Positions 32,073 through 39,798 of a stretch of DNA of 64,000 nt are shown here, one piece after another. The notes below the pieces were generated by a model that saw only the letters and a list, made by a program, of their open reading frames with translations, did no database searches and was not told the DNA's origin. Numbering within the stretch: the first letter of the stretch is position 1; each line of letters starts with the position of its first letter. The translations under genes were made by a program, and so were the position numbers. The stretch comes from Candidatus Woesearchaeota archaeon (GTDB lineage: Archaea > Nanobdellota > Nanobdellia > Woesearchaeales > UBA583): positions 992,001 through 1,056,000 of the forward strand of contig CP060218.1 of assembly GCA_023898345.1 (NCBI GenBank), in the 5' to 3' direction.

Positions 32073-32625
32073 GCGAATTGCAGTAGATGTTGATGACACA
32101 TTGGTAGAGTCCGTAACGGATTTTCTAGCATTTCTAAAAATACGCAAAAATATAGATGTCAAAAAAGAAAGTTTCACAACATATTACGACAACTTCGCAG
32201 GAATGGACAAAAAGGAGATTGATTCACTCTTTTTAGAATTTGAAAATACTCTTGACACGTTTGACTTCCACGACAAAGCAACAAGCACTCTCCAAAAACT
32301 AAAAGAAGAAGGTCACGAACTTTTTGTTCTTACAACAAGACCAACAGAAATCAAAGAAAAAACAATCACCCTTTTAGAAAAAGAATTTGGAAAAAACTTT
32401 TTCACAGATTTTTACTTTTCCGTTGAATTCGGTGGCTCAAAAGCGAGAGTGTACAAAGAGATGAACTTCGACCTTCTCATTGACGATGCCGATCACCACG
32501 CAAAAGCAGTTGCTGAAATCGGAGGAAATGTTCTTCTCTTTGAGCAGCCTTGGAACAAGACTATGATGGAAGATCCAAATATAAGAAGAGTAAAGAACTG
32601 GGAAGAAATAGGAAAGCTCCTCTAA
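32044..32625 (+). CDS. HAD-superfamily phosphatase, 5'-nucleotidase-like (tandem copy 1)
   Basis: The 193-residue protein has the HAD motif I DVDDTLVES (about residues 13-21), motif II Thr in LFVLTTRP (about 90-97), and the acidic motif IV LLIDDADHHA (about 142-151). The C-terminal ELFEQPWNKT/NIRR region matches the small 5'(3')-deoxyribonucleotidase-like group (NT5C/YqfW). It likely dephosphorylates a nucleotide or small metabolite. The ATG at 32044 is preferred; an earlier in-frame ATG lies inside the CRM gene. A paralogue follows at 32665. Confidence 0.85.
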   Translation: MKEQKNTNPKRIAVDVDDTLVESVTDFLAFLKIRKNIDVKKESFTTYYDNFAGMDKKEIDSLFLEFENTLDTFDFHDKATSTLQKLKEEGHELFVLTTRPTEIKEKTITLLEKEFGKNFFTDFYFSVEFGGSKARVYKEMNFDLLIDDADHHAKAVAEIGGNVLLFEQPWNKTMMEDPNIRRVKNWEEIGKLL

Positions 32626-32664
32626 GCGAAGAGATAAAAAATAAGACGTATTCCTATAAGTATA

Positions 32665-33324
32665 ATGCTAAGAAATGATCTTGAAGGAATTAATATCTCC
32701 ATCGATTTTGATGACACTCTTTTTCACTTTAGCTTTCATTCTTTGCTTTGGACTAATGCCAAATTAGGTTTAGAGATAAGATTAAATGATCTCACTGCTT
32801 ATGATACTCCTATCCCGGGAATGGAGAACAAAAAAGCCTTAGAATATCTCTTTGAATTTCTTGATACAAGGCACCATCTCGTCGCAAAACCTTTGGACTT
32901 TGCATTTCAAAAACTGGAAATACTACAGGACCATGGCGCAAACCTTTTCATCCTTACAGCAAGAAGAAAAAAAGATAGGTGGAGAACGTATCATCTCCTA
33001 GAACAATATGGGAGAGAAGAACTTTTCAAAGCATGCTATTTTACAGATCTCCAATCAAAACTTCCTTTCTACGAAGAACACAAGTTTGACATCCACTTTG
33101 ACGACGCACCAAGTCACGCAGAAGAAATAGCACAAGCAGGAGGAAATATTATTCTTATGAACCAACCCTGGAACCAAAACACAAAAGAACATCCAAACAT
33201 AAGAAGAGTTCCGGGCTGGAATAAAGTTACACCAGAACTTATTCTTCAACTTTACGAAGCTTCGCAACAAAGAAGCCGTTTGTATCATTGTCCTGTGGCC
33301 AGACACGCATCGTACACTCGCTAA
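32665..33324 (+). CDS. HAD-superfamily phosphatase, 5'-nucleotidase-like (tandem copy 2)
   Basis: A 219-residue paralogue of the preceding gene: motif I IDFDDTLFH (about residues 12-20), motif II NLFILTARRKK, acidic motif IHFDDAPSHAE, and the shared ending NQPWNQNT...HPNIRRVPGW. The copies differ widely outside the motifs, so the duplication is old. The last 86 bases overlap the end of the convergent m5C methyltransferase, giving this copy an unusual C-terminal tail (YHCPVARHASYTR) that may be read-through. Substrate unknown. Confidence 0.82.
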   Translation: MLRNDLEGINISIDFDDTLFHFSFHSLLWTNAKLGLEIRLNDLTAYDTPIPGMENKKALEYLFEFLDTRHHLVAKPLDFAFQKLEILQDHGANLFILTARRKKDRWRTYHLLEQYGREELFKACYFTDLQSKLPFYEEHKFDIHFDDAPSHAEEIAQAGGNIILMNQPWNQNTKEHPNIRRVPGWNKVTPELILQLYEASQQRSRLYHCPVARHASYTR

Positions 33325-34222
33325 TCTCGGGCAACACATCAACGCCATCAAAGCTTCTCACTTTGTGCGACAAAACAATGTTGGGAATTTTAGCATCCAA
33401 AAGTTCAACTCCCTTTTCTTCTTCTAAAAATTTCTGAATGCAAAGTTCATTTTCCTCAGGATCCAAAGAACAAGTTGAATACACTAAAATTCCCCCTTTT
33501 TTGAGAAGAGCAAAAGCCCGACGCAAGAGCTTGAGTTGGAGATGCTGAACTTGTCGCAAGCGCTTAGGATTGTACACTTTGAGTGTGCCCGGAGACTTTC
33601 TAATGACGCCAGAGCCAGAACAAGGAGCATCAAGCATAATTCTGTCGTACACTTCCTCGCCTTCAATCCTCGTTCCGTCGCCATGCGTAATAACAATATT
33701 GCAAAGACCAGAACGCTCAAGATTTAATTTGAGAGGCCCAAGTCTTTTGTAATCCAGTTCATTTGCAACAATAATTCCCTTGCCCTTCATCAAAGCGCCA
33801 AGCTGAGTTGTCTTTGAACCCGGAGCTGCTGCAACATCCAAAACACGAAAGTCATCTCCAACATTCTCCGGAACATCCAGAACGAGAGGGGGAAGAAGAG
33901 AGGTTGCTTCCTGAACATAAATCTGCCCCAAAAAATGCTCAAATAAATTTCCCAAATCTGTTCTAGTACCTTCCTGATACTCGACAAAATAAGCTCCTTC
34001 GCACCATGGAACTCTCTGAACACAAAGTCCCTTTGAGGCAATCCCTTCAACAAGAGCTTTTTCATCCTCCACCTTCAAAGAATTAACTCGAAAACTTTTC
34101 CTCTGCGGACGCAAAATCGTCTCTACAAAACGCTCATACTCTTCCTCAGAACCAAGCAATTCCAAAAAGCGCTCTCTAAAAACATCCTTAATCATACTTC
34201 GTGACGGTGAACTACTACTCAT
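33239..34222 (-). CDS. NOL1/NOP2/Sun family RNA m5C methyltransferase (copy 2)
   Basis: The 327-residue enzyme has motif I DVAAAPGSKTTQLGALM, motif IV DAPCSGSG and motif VI YSTCSLDPEENE, with both catalytic cysteines, and the C-terminal NDTNGFFVAKL. It includes the N-terminal RFRVNSLK-like segment (SFRVNSLKVED) typical of tRNA/rRNA methylases such as archaeal Trm4. It shares only the catalytic core with copy 1 (12648-13694), so they probably target different RNAs. The start at 34222 is supported by an AT-rich TATA-like element about 25-30 nt upstream. It overlaps the HAD gene by 86 bases at the 3' end. Confidence 0.92.
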   Translation of the reverse strand: MSSSSPSRSMIKDVFRERFLELLGSEEEYERFVETILRPQRKSFRVNSLKVEDEKALVEGIASKGLCVQRVPWCEGAYFVEYQEGTRTDLGNLFEHFLGQIYVQEATSLLPPLVLDVPENVGDDFRVLDVAAAPGSKTTQLGALMKGKGIIVANELDYKRLGPLKLNLERSGLCNIVITHGDGTRIEGEEVYDRIMLDAPCSGSGVIRKSPGTLKVYNPKRLRQVQHLQLKLLRRAFALLKKGGILVYSTCSLDPEENELCIQKFLEEEKGVELLDAKIPNIVLSHKVRSFDGVDVLPEISECTMRVWPQDNDTNGFFVAKLRKVEE

Positions 34223-34280
34223 ACAAAGAGGAAGAAAAGACAATTTAAAAAAACAGCAGTATTAACACAGCCGCCCACCA

Positions 34281-35285
34281 TCACACAATCATGTCGACAA
34301 TTCTATCCAGCTCTTCATCATACTCACGTGCTGCACTTTGTCCTGCTTCCTTGAGAGCTGCAAGATTCTCCTTTGAAACATCATCCATTGCAGAACTTGC
34401 ATGAAGAAGTTTTGGCTCAATACGAACAAATTGCTTTGGAACTCCTGCTGCGTCAAAGATTTGGGAAAGATGAAAGGATGTACTTTCCTCTCCTGAAGAC
34501 ATCAAAATATCAATCACTGGAACAATCCAACTTACCTTACCCCAATTTTTTGCCCGAGAATACTTGTAAGCCTTTTTCACTTTTCCTGTTCCAATAGAAA
34601 CTATAAGGATGTCCTTTGCTGTCGGTTTTCCCTCAAACTCATGTCGCACCTCAGAATAGGCACAAAGAGCAGGATTATTTGCAAAAAGACCTCCATCAAT
34701 GAAAGCGTATTGCTCGCCATCCAAAGCTTTGATGAGGGAAGGACGAAAATATGTTGGGGCTGCAGAGGTCGAGCGAGTAATGTCCCGCAAATAGTAATCA
34801 TAAGCCTTTGAAGATTTGGCGTCAAGCGAAGTGAAAAAATGATTGCGTCTGCGAACAATGTCGTACGAAGTAATAAGAGAAGGTTTAAGACACTGCGACA
34901 ACAGAAGCTTGCCAAAAAATTTCTCTAGGGTCTCCTGCAATTTTTTTTCTGGAAATTTTGCATTAGTAAGACCAAAGAAACTTGAAAGTTTGTAAAAGAA
35001 AGGGACGGAAAAAATCTCTGGACCAAAGTCATAGTACAAAGAAAGAATGTCCCTAACTGAAAACTTCGCCTGTGACAAATCTTCCTCTTGCGGACACAAA
35101 AGTCCCAGCGCCAAAATTCCCCCCGTACTCGTTCCTGCGACAAGGTCAAAGTAAGAACTCAGACGAGCTTGAGGATTTCCCGTTTTTTTCTGAATCTTCT
35201 CTTCAAGCACAGCCAAAATCTCTCCGGGAATAATTCCTCTAATTCCTCCTCCATCTAAGGATAAAATACGAACTTTTTTCTCCAT
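34281..35285 (-). CDS. Patatin-like phospholipase
   Basis: The 334-residue enzyme has all patatin motifs: the oxyanion loop DGGGIRG (about residues 10-16), the nucleophile elbow GTSTGG (about 52-57, catalytic Ser) and the catalytic Asp in FIDGGLFANNP (about 190-200). It hydrolyses acyl esters of lipids by a Ser-Asp dyad. No signal peptide is seen, so it acts from inside the cell or at the inner membrane face. In archaea with ether lipids its substrate is unclear; host-derived or environmental ester lipids are possible. A strong TATA box (35305-35315) fixes the start at 35285. Confidence 0.92.
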   Translation of the reverse strand: MEKKVRILSLDGGGIRGIIPGEILAVLEEKIQKKTGNPQARLSSYFDLVAGTSTGGILALGLLCPQEEDLSQAKFSVRDILSLYYDFGPEIFSVPFFYKLSSFFGLTNAKFPEKKLQETLEKFFGKLLLSQCLKPSLITSYDIVRRRNHFFTSLDAKSSKAYDYYLRDITRSTSAAPTYFRPSLIKALDGEQYAFIDGGLFANNPALCAYSEVRHEFEGKPTAKDILIVSIGTGKVKKAYKYSRAKNWGKVSWIVPVIDILMSSGEESTSFHLSQIFDAAGVPKQFVRIEPKLLHASSAMDDVSKENLAALKEAGQSAAREYDEELDRIVDMIV

Positions 35286-35304
35286 GAAAAACCCATTTAG
35301 CAAA

Positions 35305-35315
35305 TACTTATATAG
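35305..35315 (-). promoter_or_regulatory. TATA box of the patatin gene
   Basis: Minus-strand ctatataagta is centred 25 nt before the ATG at 35285 and argues against longer upstream readings. Confidence 0.6.
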
Positions 35316-35336
35316 CTTCGTACAATCCTGCTCCTC

Positions 35337-35906
35337 ATGAATGATTTTCCTCCTTCTGCAAACAAGGTATTCAAGGGAGTTCTCTTTGACGTCTACCAAT
35401 GGGAGCAAGAACTGTATGACGGAAGCTTTAAGCTCTTTGAAAAAGTTAAGGTTCCTGATGGAGTCACTGTTTTTGCAAGAACGCCAGACAAAAAATTTAT
35501 TCTCCTTCACGAAGAACAACCTTATGTAGGATCGTTTACAGGACTTCCCTCTGGCCATGTCGAACATGAAGAAGACCCTCTTTGTACAGCAAAGCGTGAA
35601 CTCCTCGAAGAACTTGGCATGCAGGCAAAAGAATGGGAGTTGCTTTTTGTAAAAACAGAAAAAGGAAAACTCTCAACAAGCACTTATGTCTACTTAGCAA
35701 AAGACTGTCGCAAAGTACAAGAGGCACAATTAGAACCGGGTGAAAAAATAAGTGCAGAAGAATTTATTTTTGAAGAACTTCTTGAAGAAAGCCAAAAAGA
35801 AAGTTTTCGAGCGCATGAAATGAAGTATTTTCTTTTTCGGCTTCTTCATAATAAAGAAGAACTCAAAACATGGAAAGATAAACTTTGTAAGGGAGAAGAC
35901 GAATGA
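35337..35906 (+). CDS. Nudix hydrolase (tandem copy 1)
   Basis: A 189-residue Nudix enzyme with a complete box: G-H-V-E-H-E-E-D-P-L then AKRELLEELGM (about residues 73-95), where the REL-x-E-E Glu residues bind metal. The N-terminal KVFKGVLFDVYQWEQELYDGS segment resembles ADP-ribose/ADP-sugar pyrophosphatases. It hydrolyses nucleoside diphosphates linked to another group. It overlaps the second copy by 4 bases. The pair probably forms one transcript. Confidence 0.92.
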   Translation: MNDFPPSANKVFKGVLFDVYQWEQELYDGSFKLFEKVKVPDGVTVFARTPDKKFILLHEEQPYVGSFTGLPSGHVEHEEDPLCTAKRELLEELGMQAKEWELLFVKTEKGKLSTSTYVYLAKDCRKVQEAQLEPGEKISAEEFIFEELLEESQKESFRAHEMKYFLFRLLHNKEELKTWKDKLCKGEDE

Positions 35907-36472
35907 ATAAGTTTCCAATACACAATAAAGTAGTTTTTGAAGGACAAATATTCAAGATTCATCAATGGGAGCAAGAGCTCTTTGATGGAAGTTTTACAAA
36001 TTTTGAAGGAATCAGTCGAGCACCATCTGTACAAATTCTTGTCGTTACAGAAGACAAAAAACTGGCGGTTCTTGAAGAAGAGCAACCTCCTTCAAGACAT
36101 TTCTTTGGACTTTGTGGTGGCCAAGTTGAGGAGAATGAAGAGCCACTTGAATGTGCACAACGAGAACTTCTTGAAGAACTTGGTATGCAAACACAAGATT
36201 GGGAATTGTACAAGATAGTGGAAAATCCAAATTCAAAAATTGATTGGGATACTTATTATTTCATTGCAAAAAACTGCTCCAAAACAGTGGAGCAAACTTT
36301 GGACGCTGGAGAAAAAATAAAAGCCCACTTTCTTAGCTTTGAGGATTTTTGTGAAAAAGTTGATGATGAAAATTTTCGCAATGAATATTTTGCAGAAGAC
36401 CTTTTTCGTTTGCGTAAAGATAAAACAAGGATGGAGGAATTTGAAGAGTTCAAGAAAAGACTTTTGCAATAG
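35903..36472 (+). CDS. Nudix hydrolase (tandem copy 2)
   Basis: Also 189 residues, and aligned with copy 1 along its full length: KVVFEGQIFKIHQWEQELFDGS at the N-terminus and a complete Nudix box GGQVEENEEPLECA then QRELLEELGM. The segment EEEQPPSRHFFGLCGG replaces EEQPYVGSFTGLPSG of copy 1, near the substrate pocket, so the copies probably differ in substrate. It ends 10 nt from the convergent glycosyltransferase. Confidence 0.92.
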   Translation: MNKFPIHNKVVFEGQIFKIHQWEQELFDGSFTNFEGISRAPSVQILVVTEDKKLAVLEEEQPPSRHFFGLCGGQVEENEEPLECAQRELLEELGMQTQDWELYKIVENPNSKIDWDTYYFIAKNCSKTVEQTLDAGEKIKAHFLSFEDFCEKVDDENFRNEYFAEDLFRLRKDKTRMEEFEEFKKRLLQ

Positions 36473-36482
36473 GATAGCTTCT

Positions 36483-37454
36483 TTACTTCCACAAATGTTT
36501 GCGAATTCTAGTGAGTAGTTTTAAAGGTGTGAAACTAGCTCCAAAATAGACTAGGCTCCAAAGGGAAAAATGCTTTTTTTTCCATAAATGGAAAATTTCT
36601 TTTCGTACACGGTTCATCTTATTATCTCGGAAGGATTCTTTTACTACTCGTTTTTCATATGAAACTAAGCTTTCTTTCAGAGACCAAATTTCTTTTTCGT
36701 CGTCAAGTTCTTCGTAGGCATCCTTTCCTTTTTTTATTCTTTCTTGAAAAAAATGCTTTGCTAACTCCATACTTTTTTTCTGCTGCATAAACCCTTGGCT
36801 CGAAATGGAATTTGAACGCACTGTGTATTTGACAAGGAAGTTTGAGAGAACACAAATTTTTTTTCCTGCAGCTAGAATTTGAAGATAAAAATCATAATCA
36901 TTACAGCGCGAAAGTTTTTCTCTATGAAAAAATTCCTGCGTGTTGCGAAAACAAACACTCGAATGAACAATGAGACTTTTTTTTGGTAGTTGTTCTAATA
37001 CTTCCTCTGAACTCATGGGCATACTTGTTCTCCCTAACTCTTCGCCTTGTTCGTCACGCCGAATATATGACCCTGCTACAAGATAGATTTCGGGATGTTC
37101 TTCAAGAAAGCTAATTTGAGTTTTTAGCCTCTCTGCCAGAGCACAATCATCGCTATCCAAAATCGCAATGTATTTCCCTTTAGCTTCTCTGAATGCTGCG
37201 TTTGTGTTTTCGACAAGCCTTCCACAACGGACCTCGGGATTTTTTCCCCTAAGAAAAACGTTAATTCTTTTATCTTTCTTAGCATAAGATTCTATAATGG
37301 TAACACTGGCGTCAGTTGAACCGTCATCTGTAATGAGGAACTCAAAATCTGTGAAACTTTGAGAAAGAATTGATTCAATTGCTTCTCCTATGAAGTCTTG
37401 TGCATTATAATTATTCATTACAACACTAAGCACTGGATTACTTTTTTTTCCCAT
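36483..37454 (-). CDS. Family 2 glycosyltransferase
   Basis: The 323-residue enzyme has the GT-A fold: N-terminal LSVVMNNYNAQDFI, the nucleotide-binding DDGSTD, the metal-binding AILDSDD (DxD, about residues 90-96) and an ND...DYDFYLQIL acceptor motif. It transfers a sugar from an activated donor to an acceptor, probably on a lipid carrier or surface glycan. No membrane helix is seen. The start at 37454 overlaps the end of the family 4 glycosyltransferase by 17 bases. It is the last of three consecutive glycosyltransferase genes. Confidence 0.88.
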   Translation of the reverse strand: MGKKSNPVLSVVMNNYNAQDFIGEAIESILSQSFTDFEFLITDDGSTDASVTIIESYAKKDKRINVFLRGKNPEVRCGRLVENTNAAFREAKGKYIAILDSDDCALAERLKTQISFLEEHPEIYLVAGSYIRRDEQGEELGRTSMPMSSEEVLEQLPKKSLIVHSSVCFRNTQEFFHREKLSRCNDYDFYLQILAAGKKICVLSNFLVKYTVRSNSISSQGFMQQKKSMELAKHFFQERIKKGKDAYEELDDEKEIWSLKESLVSYEKRVVKESFRDNKMNRVRKEIFHLWKKKHFSLWSLVYFGASFTPLKLLTRIRKHLWK

Positions 37455-38595
37455 TTGCAAGTACTTCCTCGTATAAATCAAAATAGTGCTGCGCGCAACT
37501 TTCCCAAGATAGTTCGAGACTTTTCTTTCTTGATTCTTTTCCCATTCTAGAAAGTTCAGATTTATTTTCTATAAAATACTCTACTCTTTTACGTAGTGCA
37601 AGGAGATCTTTTTTTGGAACCAGAAATCCATTCACTCCTTCCGTTACGAGTTCTGCACTTCCACCGGTGTCTGTTACGAGAGCTGGAAGGCCTGCTGCCA
37701 AAGCTTCAAGCACTGTGTTTGACATACCCTCATTTAAGGAAGGAAGAACAAAGAGATCGTGTTTCGTCAGTATTTCTGGAAGCAGGCTGTGTTCAAGGGC
37801 TCCTTCAAACTTTGCCTTAAGTCCTAAAAGGTTAGCTTGAGATTGCAAGGCTTCACGTTCAGGTCCGTCTCCAACAATTGTTAGGGTAACGGGAAGCTTG
37901 TGCAAAGCATCAATGAGATAATTCAAACCTTTTCTTGGAATTAATCTTGCAATACAGATTATTTTCAAATCTTCTCCTTCTGTTTTATCGGGATATTCTT
38001 TTGAAGGAAAAAGGGAGCTCTCAACACCATTGTAGATAATGGAAATTTCCTGTTCGGGGAGACTTTTCAAGGCAAGTTCTTTGAGACCTTTAGAATTTGC
38101 AACGACTGCTCCTGCTCCTTTCCAAACATAAACACTTAGATATTGAAAAAAATACTTGTCAAGCTTTGCAAAGCGTGGATTGTAAAATGGAACGTCACTC
38201 CCACGTAAGCTTACAATATAGGGTAGATGAAGTTTCTGAGCAATAACTCCGCAGGGAATTCCAAAAAAAGCATGAATGAGATCGAAGTGTTTCTTCTTTT
38301 GAAGCTTCTTTGCATATCTGTACGCTTTGAATGAGTACGTGAGCAACTCTTTGTTTGATTGATGATGTATGGCGTGCTCGTTCTTTCCAATATCTACATA
38401 ATGGACAGTTATTTTTTCTGAGAATTGTTCGATTCTTTTTTTTCCTGTGGAACTGGTAATAAGATCAACTGTGATATTGTCGTGCTTTGCAAACTCCTTG
38501 AGAAGATAATAGGTAGCGTTAGCGGCTCCACCTCCTAATGGCGGAAATTCATAATTGAGAAGAAGAAGATGAACTATTTTCTCCACTTTCAACAC
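37438..38595 (-). CDS. Family 4 glycosyltransferase
   Basis: The 385-residue enzyme has the GT-B layout: N-terminal YEFPPLGGGAANATYYL (Gly-rich donor/acceptor loop), a linker with AVVANSKGLKELA and a C-terminal Rossmann domain with RLIPRKGLNYLIDAL and the E-x(7)-E signature LPSLNEGMSNTVLEALAAG. It is a retaining glycosyltransferase, commonly working in glycan assembly on lipid carriers. A strong aggaggaat precedes the GTG at 38595, so this start is preferred over a GTG at 38613. It sits between two GT2 genes, as part of one operon. Confidence 0.9.
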   Translation of the reverse strand: MLKVEKIVHLLLLNYEFPPLGGGAANATYYLLKEFAKHDNITVDLITSSTGKKRIEQFSEKITVHYVDIGKNEHAIHHQSNKELLTYSFKAYRYAKKLQKKKHFDLIHAFFGIPCGVIAQKLHLPYIVSLRGSDVPFYNPRFAKLDKYFFQYLSVYVWKGAGAVVANSKGLKELALKSLPEQEISIIYNGVESSLFPSKEYPDKTEGEDLKIICIARLIPRKGLNYLIDALHKLPVTLTIVGDGPEREALQSQANLLGLKAKFEGALEHSLLPEILTKHDLFVLPSLNEGMSNTVLEALAAGLPALVTDTGGSAELVTEGVNGFLVPKKDLLALRKRVEYFIENKSELSRMGKESRKKSLELSWESCAQHYFDLYEEVLANGKKK

Positions 38596-38599
38596 TCCT

Positions 38600-39568
38600 T
38601 TATTCCTCCTCACTCTTTACACATTCTTTTCCGTTTTTGTACTGTGTTCTTACAACGTAACGTTTCTCACGGGAGGTGTGATAGTAATTTCTTACTAAAA
38701 TGTCGAGCATGACGCCAGAGATAAAAAACTGAAGGCCCATGAGAATAAAGAAAATGGTCAAAACAATCCAAGACGAATCTGAAACGTCCAGATCAAAAAA
38801 AATCTTCAGAATAAGTGTTACGGCTCCACTGAAAAAGCCAAAAAAAAGAAAGAAAACTCCCATGACCCCAAATAAATGCTGTGGCCTATTGGAATATTTT
38901 TTCCAAAACCAAATATAAAACAAGTCAACAAATCCTTTCAATGATTTTGTCCATTTGTATTTGCTCACTCCGGCGCCACGTGAGCGATGATTAACTTTCA
39001 ACTCTCCTATTCTGGCACCTCGCATCTGTAAAATTGCCATGATGTAACGGTGCATCTCTCCCCAGAGTTCAAGATCTTGTACAAACTCTCTCCTGTACAC
39101 GCGCAAGGTACAGCCTGAGTCGTGTACCCCATCTGATGCAAAAAGCCCTCGAAGAACGCGGGCAGTCTTTGTTACAAATCGTACCCAGAGGGGATCTTTA
39201 CGCTTGTAACGCCACCCTGCTACAACATCAAGGTTCTCATCTTTAAGTTTGGTGAGTAGCCTTGGAATGTCTTTAGGATCATTTTGGAGATCTGCATCAA
39301 TACTCACAATATATTTACCCTTACTTGCTCTAAAGCCTGCATCCATTGCAATGGCTTGCTTGTAATTACGCTGAAGATCAATAACTACGACTCGTTTGTC
39401 TTTGAGGGCCAACATTTCAGCAAGAGATTTGTCTGTCGATCCATCATTAACTAGAATAAGTTCCCAATTGGAAGTAATCTCCTCAAGGACTGGATAAAGT
39501 TCTTGATACAGACGAATAATATTTCCCTCTTCATTGAAAATCGGAGCAAAAACTGAGATCTCAACCAT
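38600..39568 (-). CDS. Polyprenol-phosphate sugar transferase (DPM1/GtrB-like GT2)
   Basis: The 322-residue enzyme has a GT2 domain (FAPIFNEEGNI, VNDGSTDKS, SIDADLQNDPKDIP with the D-x-D) and a DPM1-like MDAGFRASKG and DSGCTLRVYRRE. Two C-terminal membrane helices (about residues 232-256 and 268-290) place it in the GtrB-like branch. It loads a hexose from a nucleotide sugar onto polyprenyl (dolichyl) phosphate at the cytoplasmic face. This supplies glycan assembly outside the cell and is consistent with the other glycosyltransferase genes downstream. Confidence 0.9.
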   Translation of the reverse strand: MVEISVFAPIFNEEGNIIRLYQELYPVLEEITSNWELILVNDGSTDKSLAEMLALKDKRVVVIDLQRNYKQAIAMDAGFRASKGKYIVSIDADLQNDPKDIPRLLTKLKDENLDVVAGWRYKRKDPLWVRFVTKTARVLRGLFASDGVHDSGCTLRVYRREFVQDLELWGEMHRYIMAILQMRGARIGELKVNHRSRGAGVSKYKWTKSLKGFVDLFYIWFWKKYSNRPQHLFGVMGVFFLFFGFFSGAVTLILKIFFDLDVSDSSWIVLTIFFILMGLQFFISGVMLDILVRNYYHTSREKRYVVRTQYKNGKECVKSEEE

Positions 39569-39630
39569 GGCTTTTGTAAATTAAGCCTCTTTTATAAAGA
39601 TACCTCACTATGGTCCTGTTCATAAAACCT

Positions 39631-39710
39631 CTTCTTTTTGTCTCCTTCCCACTCACTCTGTTCGTTTGTGAGATAGTTTTCTCGAAGTTAAAAACTTCTG
39701 CGCAGCACTC
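39631..39710 (+). repeat. Dispersed repeat family, copy C
   Basis: Plus-strand copy with both conserved cores (see 13740-13812). It ends 88 nt before the methyltransferase start at 39799 and has the same orientation as that gene. Confidence 0.75.
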
Positions 39711-39798
39711 TCTCCTTAAAACAATAGGGCAAAAAGTGGACAGCTCGAAGGAAATATTAACATTTATAAAGTGAGGGGAAAAAAGAAGCCTAGGAATC

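Noticed and set aside
35286..35567. A longer reading of the patatin frame
   Set aside because: It would cross its own TATA box and the Nudix gene; the oxyanion loop sits at the expected distance from the ATG at 35285.
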